This document shows positions 8,771 to 17,470 of a stretch of DNA of 64,000 bases, in pieces; positions within the stretch are counted from its first letter, which is position 1, and every line of letters begins with the position of its first letter. The DNA is taken from positions 3,626 to 67,625 of the forward strand of contig NZ_JAYEEQ010000021.1 in the NCBI RefSeq assembly GCF_034651555.1, written 5' to 3'. The notes beneath the pieces are model-generated. The model was not told the origin of the DNA. It saw only the letters and a program-made list of their open reading frames with translations, and searched no databases. This stretch comes from Aurantibrevibacter litoralis (GTDB lineage: Bacteria; Bacteroidota; Bacteroidia; Flavobacteriales; Flavobacteriaceae). The translations under genes and the position numbers were made by a program.

Positions 8771-8874
8771 CGAGGAGGGATTTGACTGATTGCAACCTCG
8801 ATAAAAATGCTAAAGCAGTTATGGTTTGATGTTCCATCATTTCATAATCTTCTTTCGACGTTCACGTCAAATCC
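8771..8874 (+). promoter_or_regulatory. Structured metK leader, candidate unassigned riboswitch
   Basis: The leader contains CGAGG (8771-8775) complementary to CCTCG (8796-8800), and within that hairpin loop GGATTTGAC (8778-8786), which is exactly complementary to GTCAAATCC (8866-8874). The distal strand also forms a local hairpin GACG-TTCA-CGTC (8857-8868), so the two pairings of that strand exclude each other. A further hairpin TGATG/CATCA lies at 8827-8839. The long-range helix ends 22 bases before the ATG. The sequence does not match the SAM-I core seen elsewhere in this window, nor any riboswitch I recognise. Complementarity is seen; regulatory function is inferred. Confidence 0.5.
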
Positions 8875-8896
8875 ATCTTAAAAATTACATTAGTTT

Positions 8897-10153
8897 ATGG
8901 CCTATCTTTTTACGTCCGAATCGGTAAGTGAAGGACATCCGGATAAAGTAGCAGATCAGATCAGTGATGCCCTATTAGATAACTTTTTGGCATTCGATCC
9001 CGAAAGTAAAGTAGCTTGCGAAACCTTGGTAACCACGGGGCAAGTGGTTTTAGCGGGTGAAGTAAAAAGCAGCACCTATTTAGATGTACAACAAATTGCG
9101 CGCGACGTCATTAACAAAATAGGCTATACCAAAGGAGAATATCAATTTAGCGGCGATTCTTGCGGTGTTATTTCCCTTATCCATGAACAGTCCAAAGATA
9201 TTAATCAGGGTGTAGATCGCAGTGAAAAGGAACAACAAGGGGCCGGAGATCAGGGCATGATGTTTGGCTACGCCACCAAAGAAACAGATAATTATATGCC
9301 TTTGGCCTTAGATCTTTCACACCGCATATTAAAGGAATTGGCAGCTTTACGAAGGGAGCAGAAGGAAATTACCTATCTACGACCCGATGCCAAGGCTCAG
9401 GTAACCTTGGAATATTCGGATGAGAACCAACCTGTGCGTATCGATACCATTGTAGTATCTACCCAACACGATCCTTTTATGGCAGATGACGATAACATGT
9501 TGTCAAAAATAAAGCACGATATTCAGCATATTTTAATTCCAAGGGTTAAGGCTCAGCTTCCTAAAAGTCTACAGGTTCTTTTTAATGACAAGATCACCTA
9601 CCACATAAACCCTACCGGAAAGTTTGTTATCGGTGGGCCGCATGGGGATACCGGTCTTACCGGACGTAAGATTATTGTGGATACCTATGGTGGCAAAGGA
9701 GCCCACGGGGGCGGTGCATTTAGCGGAAAGGATCCAAGTAAAGTAGACCGGAGTGCTGCTTATGCTACGCGCCATGCCGCCAAGAATTTAGTAGCAGCAG
9801 GTGTGGCCGACGAGATTTTGGTGCAGGTTAGTTATGCCATTGGGGTTGTAGAACCCACTTCCATTTTTGTGGATACCTATGGTACTTCAAATGTACCTTT
9901 AAGCGATGGAGAAATAGCCAAAATAGTAAATCAATTGTTTGACATGCGGCCTTTTGCGATCGAAAAAAGATTAAAACTGAGAAATCCTATTTATTCTGAG
10001 ACGGCAGCTTACGGACATATGGGGAAGATGCCTGAGACGGTGGTGAAAGTGTTTGAGTCGCCTTATAATGGTAAGATTGAAATGCAAGTAGAACTGTATA
10101 CTTGGGAGAAATTAGATGAAGTGGATAAGGTAAAATCGGCATTCAATTTATAA
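8897..10153 (+). CDS. metK: S-adenosylmethionine synthetase
   Basis: 418 residues. The ATP-binding motif SEGHPDKVADQISDA starts at residue 11; GAGDQGMMFGYA (around 117-128) and GGGAFSGKDPSKVDRSAAY (around 272-290) are the two signature patterns of the family. The enzyme makes SAM from methionine and ATP with release of phosphate and pyrophosphate. It is slightly longer than the E. coli enzyme because of a charged insert near residues 150-175 (RREQKEITYLRPDAKA). It is followed, after its own gap, by a SAM-I riboswitch that controls the next gene rather than metK itself; metK has a different leader. Confidence 0.97.
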   Translation: MAYLFTSESVSEGHPDKVADQISDALLDNFLAFDPESKVACETLVTTGQVVLAGEVKSSTYLDVQQIARDVINKIGYTKGEYQFSGDSCGVISLIHEQSKDINQGVDRSEKEQQGAGDQGMMFGYATKETDNYMPLALDLSHRILKELAALRREQKEITYLRPDAKAQVTLEYSDENQPVRIDTIVVSTQHDPFMADDDNMLSKIKHDIQHILIPRVKAQLPKSLQVLFNDKITYHINPTGKFVIGGPHGDTGLTGRKIIVDTYGGKGAHGGGAFSGKDPSKVDRSAAYATRHAAKNLVAAGVADEILVQVSYAIGVVEPTSIFVDTYGTSNVPLSDGEIAKIVNQLFDMRPFAIEKRLKLRNPIYSETAAYGHMGKMPETVVKVFESPYNGKIEMQVELYTWEKLDEVDKVKSAFNL

Positions 10154-10191
10154 TTTTAAAAAAATACTAGGAAAAAACGAAATTCCAGTAC

Positions 10192-10199
10192 TATCTTTG
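10192..10199 (+). promoter_or_regulatory. -7 element for the metX-thrA transcript
   Basis: TATCTTTG, perfect TAnnTTTG, about 33 bases before the first strand of the SAM-I riboswitch. Confidence 0.55.
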
Positions 10200-10231
10200 T
10201 GCAGTAAAAGTTCAAAAATACATTTTGATAA

Positions 10232-10339
10232 GTTATCAAGAAAGGTGGAGGGAATAGACCCTTTGAAACCTTAGCAACCCTTTGCTTCCAAATGCAAAGA
10301 AGGTGCTACATTCTATCCGCCGATGGCGGACTAGATAAC
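10232..10339 (+). promoter_or_regulatory. SAM-I riboswitch (S-box) upstream of the MetX-aspartokinase-homoserine dehydrogenase gene
   Basis: P1 is GTTATC (10232-10237) with GATAAC (10334-10339). The conserved core AAAGGTGGAGGGAATAGACC, then GAAACCTTAGCAACCC and GGTGCTACATTC, follow the S-box order, and P4 is the small CCGCCGATGGCGG hairpin. Downstream, CTTTCTTATAAC (10367-10378) can pair with the 5' strand of P1 plus its 3' neighbours (10232-10244, one bulged C), giving an alternative structure. High SAM is expected to reduce expression of the gene that commits aspartate-derived homoserine to methionine. Confidence 0.95.
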
Positions 10340-10475
10340 GAAATTGATTACTTCTGGTAATTGTCTCTTTCTTATAACGTATTTAAATTGTAATTCATTG
10401 TCATTATACCAATGAAGGTTTTGGCTTTAGTGTAATTAAAGAAAAAACTGAGTTAAATACGATTTAATTTGTACT

Positions 10476-13400
10476 ATGTTACACCATATTAAACTACCAA
10501 ATTTTACAACACTGAAAGGAAGCACTCAGGATATTTCGCTTTCCTATCAGTTGTTTGGCCCTAAACTGCATACTGCGCCTATTGTAATGGTAAATCATGC
10601 CCTTACCGGAAATTCTAATGTAGCCGGAAAGGATGGCTGGTGGTCTTCTGTAATTGGAGACGGAAAATGTATAGATACCGAGAAATTTACAGTATTGGCA
10701 TTTAATATTCCAGGGAATGGATACGACGGATTTGTCATAGAAAACTACAAAGATTTTGTGGCTCAGGATATCGCTAGAATATTCTTAGTAGGATTAGAGG
10801 CACTACATATTAAACGCATTTATGCGTTAATTGGAGGTTCTTTGGGGGGTGGTATTGCTTGGGAAATGGCGGCCTTAAATCCAAACCTTACCGCACATTT
10901 AATTCCTGTAGCATCGGATTGGAAATCAACCGATTGGTTAATTGCCAATTGTCAAATTCAAGAACAGTTTCTCGTAAATTCTAAACAACCGGTACACGAT
11001 GCCCGTATGCATGCAATGTTGTGCTATCGTACACCGGAATCCTTTAAGGAACGTTTTAAACGAAGCACCAACGAAGAGCTTCATGTTTTTAATGTAGAAA
11101 GTTGGCTTACACATCACGGTAAAAAACTACAAGAGCGATTTCAGTTATCGGCCTATAAATTAATGAATCAGTTGCTAAAAACGATCGATGTAACCCGAAA
11201 TGGCGAAGATACGTTCCGCGATTTGCAAAACAGCGAAACCAATATTCATATTATTGGGGTAGATTCGGATCTCTTTTTTACAGCGAAGGAAAACAAAGAT
11301 ACCTTTAAACAATTGGCACAAGCCAACAGCAATGTTACCTATGGCGAAATACAATCCTTGCATGGACATGATGCTTTTCTTATTGAATTTGAGCAGATGG
11401 AACAATTGCTCAAAGGTGTTTTTGACAGTAATGGAAAAACCAAAAAGGTTAAAATTTTAAAGTTTGGAGGTAAATCGCTGGCCAACGGCGAAGGTATAGC
11501 CAATGTATTGCGGATTATTGCTGTAAAAGTTGAGAATGGCGAGCATATTGCCGTTGTACTTTCAGCTCGGGAAAAAGCTACAGATGAGTTGGAAATTATT
11601 TTAAAAAAAGCCGCAAAGGGCAAAGATTATAACAAAGAGTTTAGTTCCTTTAAGAAGTATCAGCAACATACCTTTACCCAAGTAGATTTGCAAACGGAAT
11701 TTGCACGACTAGCCCGCTTATTTGATGGGGTGGCCATGTTAGGCGATTACAGTTCAAAAATTAAAGACGAAGTACTGTCTTATGGAGAACTTATTGCGGC
11801 CAAGGTAGTTACTCAATTATTGCAAGAAAAAGGAATTGCATCGCAGTTAATCGATGCCAGAGCATTGATTAAAACGGATAAGGCATTTGGCGATGCCAAT
11901 GTTATGGAATTGATAACAAAAGAAAATGTAGTGCGGGCATTTGCAGCCTTACCGCCAGATACGGTACCCATTATTACAGGTTTTATAGCATCTAATATCG
12001 ATAATGAAACCACTACCTTAGGACGTAATGGCAGTAATTATACGGCAGCCTTATTGGCTAATTTTTTGAATGCGGAAGAATTGCAAAACTACACCCATGT
12101 AGATGGGATTTTTACAGCGAATCCGGATTTAGTACCCGATGCCAAGCGGATCGCCGAATTGTCGTACAGCGAAGCTAATGAACTGGCCAATTTTGGAGCC
12201 ACCATTTTGCACGCCAAGACCATAATTCCGCTGATAGAGAAGAATATTCCGTTACGTATTCTGAATACCTTTAATGGCGATAATGAGGGTACGCTCATTA
12301 GTGCCAAGACCAGTAAAGAAGGCATTAAGTCCCTGTCGGTCATAGAACATGTGGCACTCGTTAATTTAGAGGGAAGAGGGTTGTTAGGAAAGGTCGGAGT
12401 TGATGCGCGCATTTTTAAAACACTGGGAGCTAATAAAATAAGTGTAAGTATTATAGCGCAGGGTTCTTCCGAAAGAGGTATTGGTTTGGTCGTCGCCTCA
12501 GATAAGGCAGCATTGGCTAAATCGGTTTTGGATGAAGAATTCGAAAGCGATTTTCACTCCAAAGACATGAATAGAATTACGGTTACAGAAGATGTTTCTG
12601 TGATATCCATAGTGGGGCAAGATCTAAGTACCTTTCATAAACCTTATAATGCACTTATTAAAAATCAGATTGTACCCTTGTTGTTTAATAATACGGTTAC
12701 GGGAAAGAATGTGAGTTTGGTCGTTCGCAGATCAAATCTAACGAAAGCCCTGAACGTAATGCACGGTCAAATTTTTGGTATCAGTAAGAATATAAATGTA
12801 GCGATTTTTGGTCATGGCAACGTGGGAGGTACTTTAATAGATCAGATTTTGAAATCTACCTTGGCCATAGAAGAACGCAAAGGGTTAAAACTAAATGTGT
12901 TTGCCGTGGCAAATTCAAGAAAGGTTCTGCTCCGCAAGAACGGAATTTCAAACAGCTGGAAAAATGATATTGAGGCTCATGGCAAATCCTATAGTATCCA
13001 TGATATTTTTGATTTTGCTCGGGAAAATCATTTAGAAAACTTAATTGCGATTGACAATACGGCCAGTGAGGACTTTGTAGCGCATTATATCGATTTTATA
13101 GAAAACGGGTTCGATATGGTTTCTTCAAACAAAATTGCCAATACATTGGGCTTTCACTACTACCAACTCCTACGGGAGGAATTGGCAAAAAACCAGAAAC
13201 AATACCTTTATGAAACCAATGTCGGTGCAGGATTGCCACTTATAGACACCATTAAATTACTGCATTTATCGGGCGAGAATATTACCCGTATTCGGGGAGT
13301 TTTCTCTGGTTCTTTAAGTTTTATGTTCAATACTTTTTCAGAAGAGGAGGTTCCTTTTTCTACCATCTTAAAACAGGCCATGGGTAAGGGCTATACCGAA

Positions 13401-13862
13401 CCTGATCCGCGAGAAGATCTTTCGGGCAACGACGTGGGTCGTAAACTACTCATTTTGGCGCGGGAATTGGATTTGCGAAATGAATTTTCGGATATTGAAA
13501 TCCAAAATTTAATTCCCCAGACCCTTCAAAAGGGAAAAGTGGATGCTTTTTTGTATAATTTAGAGGCGTTAGATGCCGCACTTCAAAAAATTAAGGATCA
13601 GCAAAAACCCATGCATGTACTGAGGTATGTCGGGGATTTGGATGGTGATTTGCAAAAAGATAAAGGTAACTTATCGGTAAAATTAGTCTCTGTCCCTAAA
13701 GAAAGTGCATTGGGGCAAGTAAAAGGATCAGATTCCATTATAGAGATTTACACAGAATCCTATGGAGATAATCCTTTAGTAATACAAGGTGCCGGTGCCG
13801 GTGCTGCAGTTACGGCAAGAGGTGTTTTTGGCGATATTTTACGCATCGCAGAAAAAGGATAA
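10476..13862 (+). CDS. Trifunctional fusion: homoserine O-acyltransferase (MetX-like) + aspartate kinase + homoserine dehydrogenase
   Basis: 1128 residues in one uninterrupted frame. Residues 1-320 are an alpha/beta-hydrolase of MetX type: nucleophile elbow GGSLGGG with Ser122, Asp near 263-265 (GVDSD) and His298 in LHGHDAFLIEFEQ. Residues 325-600 are an aspartokinase (KILKFGGKSLANGEG; GRNGSNYTAALLANFL), followed by ACT regulatory repeats (about 620-770) and homoserine dehydrogenase from about 785 (VAIFGHGNVGGTLIDQIL; GAGLPLIDTI; KGYTEPDPREDLSGNDVGRK). ThrA-type bifunctional enzymes normally begin at the kinase; here the acyltransferase that takes homoserine into methionine is fused in front. 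The gene sits under a SAM-I riboswitch. Whether acetyl- or succinyl-CoA is used cannot be decided; downstream metZ resembles the O-succinylhomoserine type. Confidence 0.92.
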   Translation: MLHHIKLPNFTTLKGSTQDISLSYQLFGPKLHTAPIVMVNHALTGNSNVAGKDGWWSSVIGDGKCIDTEKFTVLAFNIPGNGYDGFVIENYKDFVAQDIARIFLVGLEALHIKRIYALIGGSLGGGIAWEMAALNPNLTAHLIPVASDWKSTDWLIANCQIQEQFLVNSKQPVHDARMHAMLCYRTPESFKERFKRSTNEELHVFNVESWLTHHGKKLQERFQLSAYKLMNQLLKTIDVTRNGEDTFRDLQNSETNIHIIGVDSDLFFTAKENKDTFKQLAQANSNVTYGEIQSLHGHDAFLIEFEQMEQLLKGVFDSNGKTKKVKILKFGGKSLANGEGIANVLRIIAVKVENGEHIAVVLSAREKATDELEIILKKAAKGKDYNKEFSSFKKYQQHTFTQVDLQTEFARLARLFDGVAMLGDYSSKIKDEVLSYGELIAAKVVTQLLQEKGIASQLIDARALIKTDKAFGDANVMELITKENVVRAFAALPPDTVPIITGFIASNIDNETTTLGRNGSNYTAALLANFLNAEELQNYTHVDGIFTANPDLVPDAKRIAELSYSEANELANFGATILHAKTIIPLIEKNIPLRILNTFNGDNEGTLISAKTSKEGIKSLSVIEHVALVNLEGRGLLGKVGVDARIFKTLGANKISVSIIAQGSSERGIGLVVASDKAALAKSVLDEEFESDFHSKDMNRITVTEDVSVISIVGQDLSTFHKPYNALIKNQIVPLLFNNTVTGKNVSLVVRRSNLTKALNVMHGQIFGISKNINVAIFGHGNVGGTLIDQILKSTLAIEERKGLKLNVFAVANSRKVLLRKNGISNSWKNDIEAHGKSYSIHDIFDFARENHLENLIAIDNTASEDFVAHYIDFIENGFDMVSSNKIANTLGFHYYQLLREELAKNQKQYLYETNVGAGLPLIDTIKLLHLSGENITRIRGVFSGSLSFMFNTFSEEEVPFSTILKQAMGKGYTEPDPREDLSGNDVGRKLLILARELDLRNEFSDIEIQNLIPQTLQKGKVDAFLYNLEALDAALQKIKDQQKPMHVLRYVGDLDGDLQKDKGNLSVKLVSVPKESALGQVKGSDSIIEIYTESYGDNPLVIQGAGAGAAVTARGVFGDILRIAEKG

Positions 13863-14008
13863 AAACGCTTTTAATGAAATGCATAGAAGGGGTATACACC
13901 ATCAAATGGAACGTTATAAGACAGAGCAAACAAAATTTTAGGAAATAGGCATGGTTCATGTTTGCTTTTTAAACATTGAAAAAAGAAGGAACACTTAAAA
14001 GTAGTTGT

Positions 14009-14785
14009 ATGAAAGAAAAAAGTAAAGTAATTAGTTTGTTTGATAAAAAAATGAATTTTCGAAATGAAATTGAAAATTACTCGGATCTTTTAAATGATTT
14101 TATTGCGCCGTTTCAGAACGACTTTCCGGAAGCGTATGAATTGCATGATGTTGTCCAATTTGCAATCTATGCCTGGAATTTTGCCAACATGAAAAATGAA
14201 TTACCTGCAGCGGAATTTGAAAAGGTAAGGCATCCTCCTTTAATGCCAGACGAAGAAAATGCCATACTTCAAAAAATGCTTGCTTTAAAAGGAAGTAAAT
14301 TTGCAAAATACTCCAATTATATCCTTGATTATGCACTTGAAGAGGTAGAAGAAGGGGAAGAAGATATGAAATTAACACTGCAAACTGCTGGATTTGAAGA
14401 ATTTATGATCCACCTACAAAGTGAGACGGCCGATTCCCATACTCAGGAAGATTACGAAGAGAACTACATAAACAGGTATGCCGTCATTGTAAAGCCGAGA
14501 CAACCTTTTTTCGATTGGCTAAATGCGCTATATCCTGACGATAAAATTGATGAAATTGACGAAGCTAATGTGTATCTGGTAGATGACGCTATTGGAGATC
14601 TTGAAAAATGGCTTCAAAAAAAATTTGATAAATTCTTTACCATGGAATTGTATGAATGGCATACCCGTAAAAAGGATTGGCCTCAAAAACGCAATTTTAA
14701 AATGTTTAAACAATGGTTTCAAGTAGATGTGGCAAGTATGGTATACGATATGGAGAAAATACCTGTAAGCAAGGCGCTATTTTAG
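14009..14785 (+). CDS. Conserved-looking hypothetical protein, acidic
   Basis: 258 residues from the ATG at 14009 (a TTG at 13976 in the same frame is possible but less likely). No signal peptide or membrane segment is visible; the sequence is acidic and rich in Asp/Glu, with aromatic clusters such as FAIYAWNFANMKNE and MELYEWHTRKKDWPQKRNF. I do not recognise a domain. It lies between the metX-thrA gene and metZ, in the same direction, with about 145 and 350 bases of gap on its sides, so it is probably a separate unit. A cytoplasmic protein is inferred. Confidence 0.75.
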   Translation: MKEKSKVISLFDKKMNFRNEIENYSDLLNDFIAPFQNDFPEAYELHDVVQFAIYAWNFANMKNELPAAEFEKVRHPPLMPDEENAILQKMLALKGSKFAKYSNYILDYALEEVEEGEEDMKLTLQTAGFEEFMIHLQSETADSHTQEDYEENYINRYAVIVKPRQPFFDWLNALYPDDKIDEIDEANVYLVDDAIGDLEKWLQKKFDKFFTMELYEWHTRKKDWPQKRNFKMFKQWFQVDVASMVYDMEKIPVSKALF

Positions 14786-15041
14786 TTTTTTTTTGACGCT
14801 ATATGAGTAGGAATCATCCGAAATGAAGCCATAAAAAATAAGGAAGGAATTTTCATTCCTTAGAGAACAATTAGGCTGCCAAATATGAGGTGCACCTTCA
14901 GGTGTTTTCTATCTTTTTTTAAGTAAGTTCGGATACGATTTCCTTATAGCGAGTATCGAAAAGACAAGTAAAACGATACAACAAAAATTCATATCCACCT
15001 TTGTAAATAAAGAATAACATTTTAAAGGAAATAAGATCAAC

Positions 15042-15104
15042 CAGCACTACCTGAGCCTGCGGAACACGGTTGGGTAAAGAGTTCCCCAACCCTAGGAAAT
15101 GCTG
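15042..15104 (+). promoter_or_regulatory. Structured leader before metZ, candidate pseudoknotted RNA
   Basis: CAGCA (15042-15046) pairs with TGCTG (15100-15104); inside, after a symmetric 3x3 loop, CCT (15050-15052) pairs with AGG (15094-15096). The inner hairpin is GGTTGGG (15068-15074) with CCCAACC (15085-15091). GGAAC (15061-15065), before the hairpin, is complementary to GTTCC (15081-15085) in its loop, which would make an H-type pseudoknot. The element ends 35 bases before the ATG. The rest of the 354-base gap 14786-15139 holds only an AAGGAAT-TTTC-ATTCCTT hairpin at 14844-14861 without a T run. The element does not match SAM-I, SAM-II, TPP or cobalamin consensus as I know them. Confidence 0.45.
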
Positions 15105-15139
15105 AAAATAAAGTATACAATTTATGAAATTTTGTAAGA

Positions 15140-16312
15140 ATGACTAAAAAGCGATATCAACCCGAAACAGAAGCTATACGCACGCAAGCGCAGCGAACCT
15201 CATTTATGGAACACGCTGTACCGCTGTACCTCACCTCCAGTTTTGTTTTTGAGGATGCAGAAGACATGAGAGCATCTTTTGCCGAAGAGAAAGATAGGAA
15301 TATTTACTCGCGGTATTCCAATCCCAATTCGTCCGAATTTATAGAAAAAGTGTGTCAAATGGAAGGAGCGGAGGCAGGTTTTGCCTTTGCGTCTGGGATG
15401 GCCGCCGTATTTTCTACCTTTGCGGCACTCCTACAAAGCGGCGATCATATCGTTTCGTGTCGAAGTATTTTTGGATCTACGCATAGTTTGTTTACCCAGT
15501 TTTTTCCAAAGTGGAATATTACAACCAGCTATTTCGGGATCGACCAATTGGATGCTGTTGAAGGGCTCATTACACCGCATACCAAAGTAATCTATGCCGA
15601 ATCGCCTACCAACCCTGGTGTAGATGTGCTGGATTTAGAGGCGCTATGTAGTATCGCCAAAAAGCACAATCTTATTGTGATCATTGATAATTGTTTTGCG
15701 ACGCCCTATTTGCAGCAACCTTTAAAGTTTGGTGCCGATTTAGTAATCCATTCAGGCACTAAATTAATGGATGGCCAGGGTCGGGTTTTAGCCGGGATCA
15801 CGGTGGGCAATGCAGCACTTATCGATAAGATATATCGTTTTGCACGAATTACAGGTCCTACCTTATCCGCTTTTAATGCCTGGATATTGAGCAAGAGTCT
15901 AGAAACACTGGCTGTTCGGGTAGATCGCCATTGTGAAAATGCCCTTCAATTGGCTACTTTTTTGGAGAGTCACCCTAAAATAAATTGGGTGAAATACCCT
16001 TTCTTAAAATCGCATCCCCAATATGAAATAGCCAAAAAGCAAATGAAAGCCGGAGGTTGTGTGGTGGCATTTGATGTAAAGGGCGGAATAGAAGCAGGGC
16101 GTCGGTTTTTTGATGCGATAAAATTATTGTCATTATCGGCCAATCTTGGTGACGCCAGAAGCATTGTAACCCATCCGGCGTCTACCACTCACAGTAAATT
16201 ATCAACAGAGGAAAGGGCTTTGGTGGGCATTACCGACGGTATGGTGCGCGTTTCTGTAGGTTTAGAGCATATCGATGATATTATCGGCGATATTGCACAG
16301 GCGTTGGGATAG
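15140..16312 (+). CDS. metZ: O-succinylhomoserine sulfhydrylase (Cys/Met metabolism PLP enzyme)
   Basis: 390 residues, fold-type I PLP enzyme. The PLP lysine is K208 in IHSGTKLMDGQGRVLAG, a sequence pattern characteristic of MetZ; YSRYSNPNSSEFIEKVCQMEGAEAGFA and SPTNPGVDVLDLEAL are the other family landmarks, and NLGDARSIVTHPASTTHS is the C-terminal substrate-binding loop. It joins sulfide to acylated homoserine to give homocysteine, so it links the sulfate-reduction genes that follow with the MetX domain encoded upstream. An O-acetylhomoserine sulfhydrylase or cystathionine gamma-synthase role cannot be ruled out by sequence alone. Confidence 0.9.
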   Translation: MTKKRYQPETEAIRTQAQRTSFMEHAVPLYLTSSFVFEDAEDMRASFAEEKDRNIYSRYSNPNSSEFIEKVCQMEGAEAGFAFASGMAAVFSTFAALLQSGDHIVSCRSIFGSTHSLFTQFFPKWNITTSYFGIDQLDAVEGLITPHTKVIYAESPTNPGVDVLDLEALCSIAKKHNLIVIIDNCFATPYLQQPLKFGADLVIHSGTKLMDGQGRVLAGITVGNAALIDKIYRFARITGPTLSAFNAWILSKSLETLAVRVDRHCENALQLATFLESHPKINWVKYPFLKSHPQYEIAKKQMKAGGCVVAFDVKGGIEAGRRFFDAIKLLSLSANLGDARSIVTHPASTTHSKLSTEERALVGITDGMVRVSVGLEHIDDIIGDIAQALG

Positions 16313-16445
16313 GTATTTGGCAGTGTTTGTATCCAAATACACAAAAGGTAGAATAAGCATAGAATACCACCCATAGTACTCAAGGTAGTAGCAGTGCTAT
16401 TTTAAAAATGTGCGCACTCCTTGTTCCTTTGGATTTGAGTTCTTC

Positions 16446-16664
16446 AATCTAAAGATTCCCCGACCCTTGGGTCGGGGTTTCCTATTTATCGCTCCTTTGG
16501 AGAGGTCGGAACTGCCTTTTTGCAGTAGCGGGTGAGGTAAAATACAACACTTCGGTTTTTGGCCTAAAGGCCAAAAATGAAACTGGCGAAACCTGTACTG
16601 AGCGCAGCAGAAGTATACCCCTATGGCTTGCCTCGGTGTAGTCAGTTTCAGGAAATTTTTTATT
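16446..16664. repeat. Dispersed repeat family R, copy R2, with a 24-base insertion
   Basis: Same hairpin series as R1 (4555-4748). Relative to R1 it carries 24 extra bases at 16592-16615, containing CTGAGCGCAGCAGAAG, a sequence resembling CTGAGCGCAGTCGAAG found alone at 61556-61571. The inverted stem GGAACTG/CAGTTCC is degraded here. The gap 16313-16845 holds this repeat and the Rrf2 promoter; nothing else is recognised. Confidence 0.85.
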
Positions 16665-16811
16665 TTTTGCCCTGACTCAAAGGATACATCCAAGAAATCT
16701 TCATTACTTCTTTCAGGATCGAGGCAAAGAATGAAGACTTTAGGGTTAAATAGGCACTAAATAATCAAAATGCACAACGGGTTGTGCTTATAAGATTTTG
16801 GTTCATTCTTA

Positions 16812-16841
16812 TTTGTTAAATTCCAAAATTCCCTATCTTCG
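16812..16841 (+). promoter_or_regulatory. Promoter of the Rrf2 gene
   Basis: TTTG (16812-16815), 18-base spacer, TATCTTCG (16834-16841), a 7-of-8 match to TAnnTTTG read loosely. The ATG at 16846 is only four bases after the box, so the transcript should be leaderless or nearly so. A CCTAT half-site overlaps the box (16832-16836). Confidence 0.6.
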
Positions 16842-16845
16842 TACT

Positions 16846-17262
16846 ATGCTATCAAAAAAGACCAAATACGGATTAAAAGCTTTGGCTTATCTGGGTTCCC
16901 AAAAGGACAAAACGCCGGTGCAAATTGTGGAAATTGCGGAACATGAGAATATTTCCCAGAAATTTTTGGAAAGCATTCTGCTCACCTTGCGAAAAACAGG
17001 GTTTTTGGGATCCAAAAAGGGGAAAGGCGGGGGGTATTACCTCATAAAGGACCCTGCGGATATTCCTATGATAACCGTAATGCGAGTGCTAGAAGGACCT
17101 ATTGCCATGGTAGCCTGCGTTAGTCTTAACTTCTATGAAAAATGCGATGACTGCCCTGATGAAGCGGGCTGTGCGGTAAATAAGTTGATGGGAGCCGTAA
17201 GAGACAGCACATTGGAAGTGTATAAAAAGAACACCTTGGCCGATTTAATTCGGAAATCCTAA
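16846..17262 (+). CDS. Rrf2 family transcriptional regulator
   Basis: 138 residues from the ATG at 16846 (MLSKKTKYGLKALAYLGSQ); a longer TTG start at 16798 lies upstream of the promoter box and is rejected. The N-terminal winged helix and the ISQKFLESILLTLRKTGFLGSKKGKGGGYYL segment are typical of Rrf2 proteins. Cysteines C-x8-C-x2-C-x5-C in ACVSLNFYEKCDDCPDEAGC suggest iron-sulfur or thiol sensing as in IscR/NsrR-type members. It stands immediately upstream of cysH, and CCTAT-N7-ATAGG palindromes of Rrf2 character precede cysH and the sulfite reductase gene, so control of cysteine/sulfur assimilation is the natural inference. Confidence 0.92.
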   Translation: MLSKKTKYGLKALAYLGSQKDKTPVQIVEIAEHENISQKFLESILLTLRKTGFLGSKKGKGGGYYLIKDPADIPMITVMRVLEGPIAMVACVSLNFYEKCDDCPDEAGCAVNKLMGAVRDSTLEVYKKNTLADLIRKS

Positions 17263-17382
17263 AATCACCCTAATTTTTTTAGTAAAATTCAATTCCTTGT
17301 TGTTTTTTGTGACAAATCATTAAAATAACATGGTTTACGTAATATTAATGCGCTTTTAACGTCTTAATTGGCAAATATGTAT

Positions 17383-17390
17383 TAAATTTG
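17383..17390 (+). promoter_or_regulatory. -7 element of the cysH transcript
   Basis: TAAATTTG, perfect TAnnTTTG, with the start point predicted inside the palindrome at 17396-17412. Confidence 0.6.
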
Positions 17391-17395
17391 TAAAC

Positions 17396-17412
17396 CCTAT
17401 CAAATCTATAGG
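17396..17412. promoter_or_regulatory. Palindromic operator CCTAT-N7-ATAGG before cysH
   Basis: CCTAT (17396-17400) and ATAGG (17408-17412) flank seven bases, directly downstream of the -7 box, where a bound repressor would block initiation. The same arrangement with the same spacing occurs at 20594-20610. Binding by the neighbouring Rrf2 protein is inferred. Confidence 0.6.
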
Positions 17413-17470
17413 ATATAAGAAATAGTAAGCATTAAATTGTCATAAGGCATATTAAAAAAGAATTCTAAGA

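Noticed and set aside
14844..14861. Stem AAGGAAT-TTTC-ATTCCTT after the 14009 gene as terminator
   Set aside because: No T run follows, so it was not called as a terminator.
15042..15104. metZ leader as a TPP, cobalamin or SAM-II riboswitch
   Set aside because: None of the conserved core sequences of these classes could be found.
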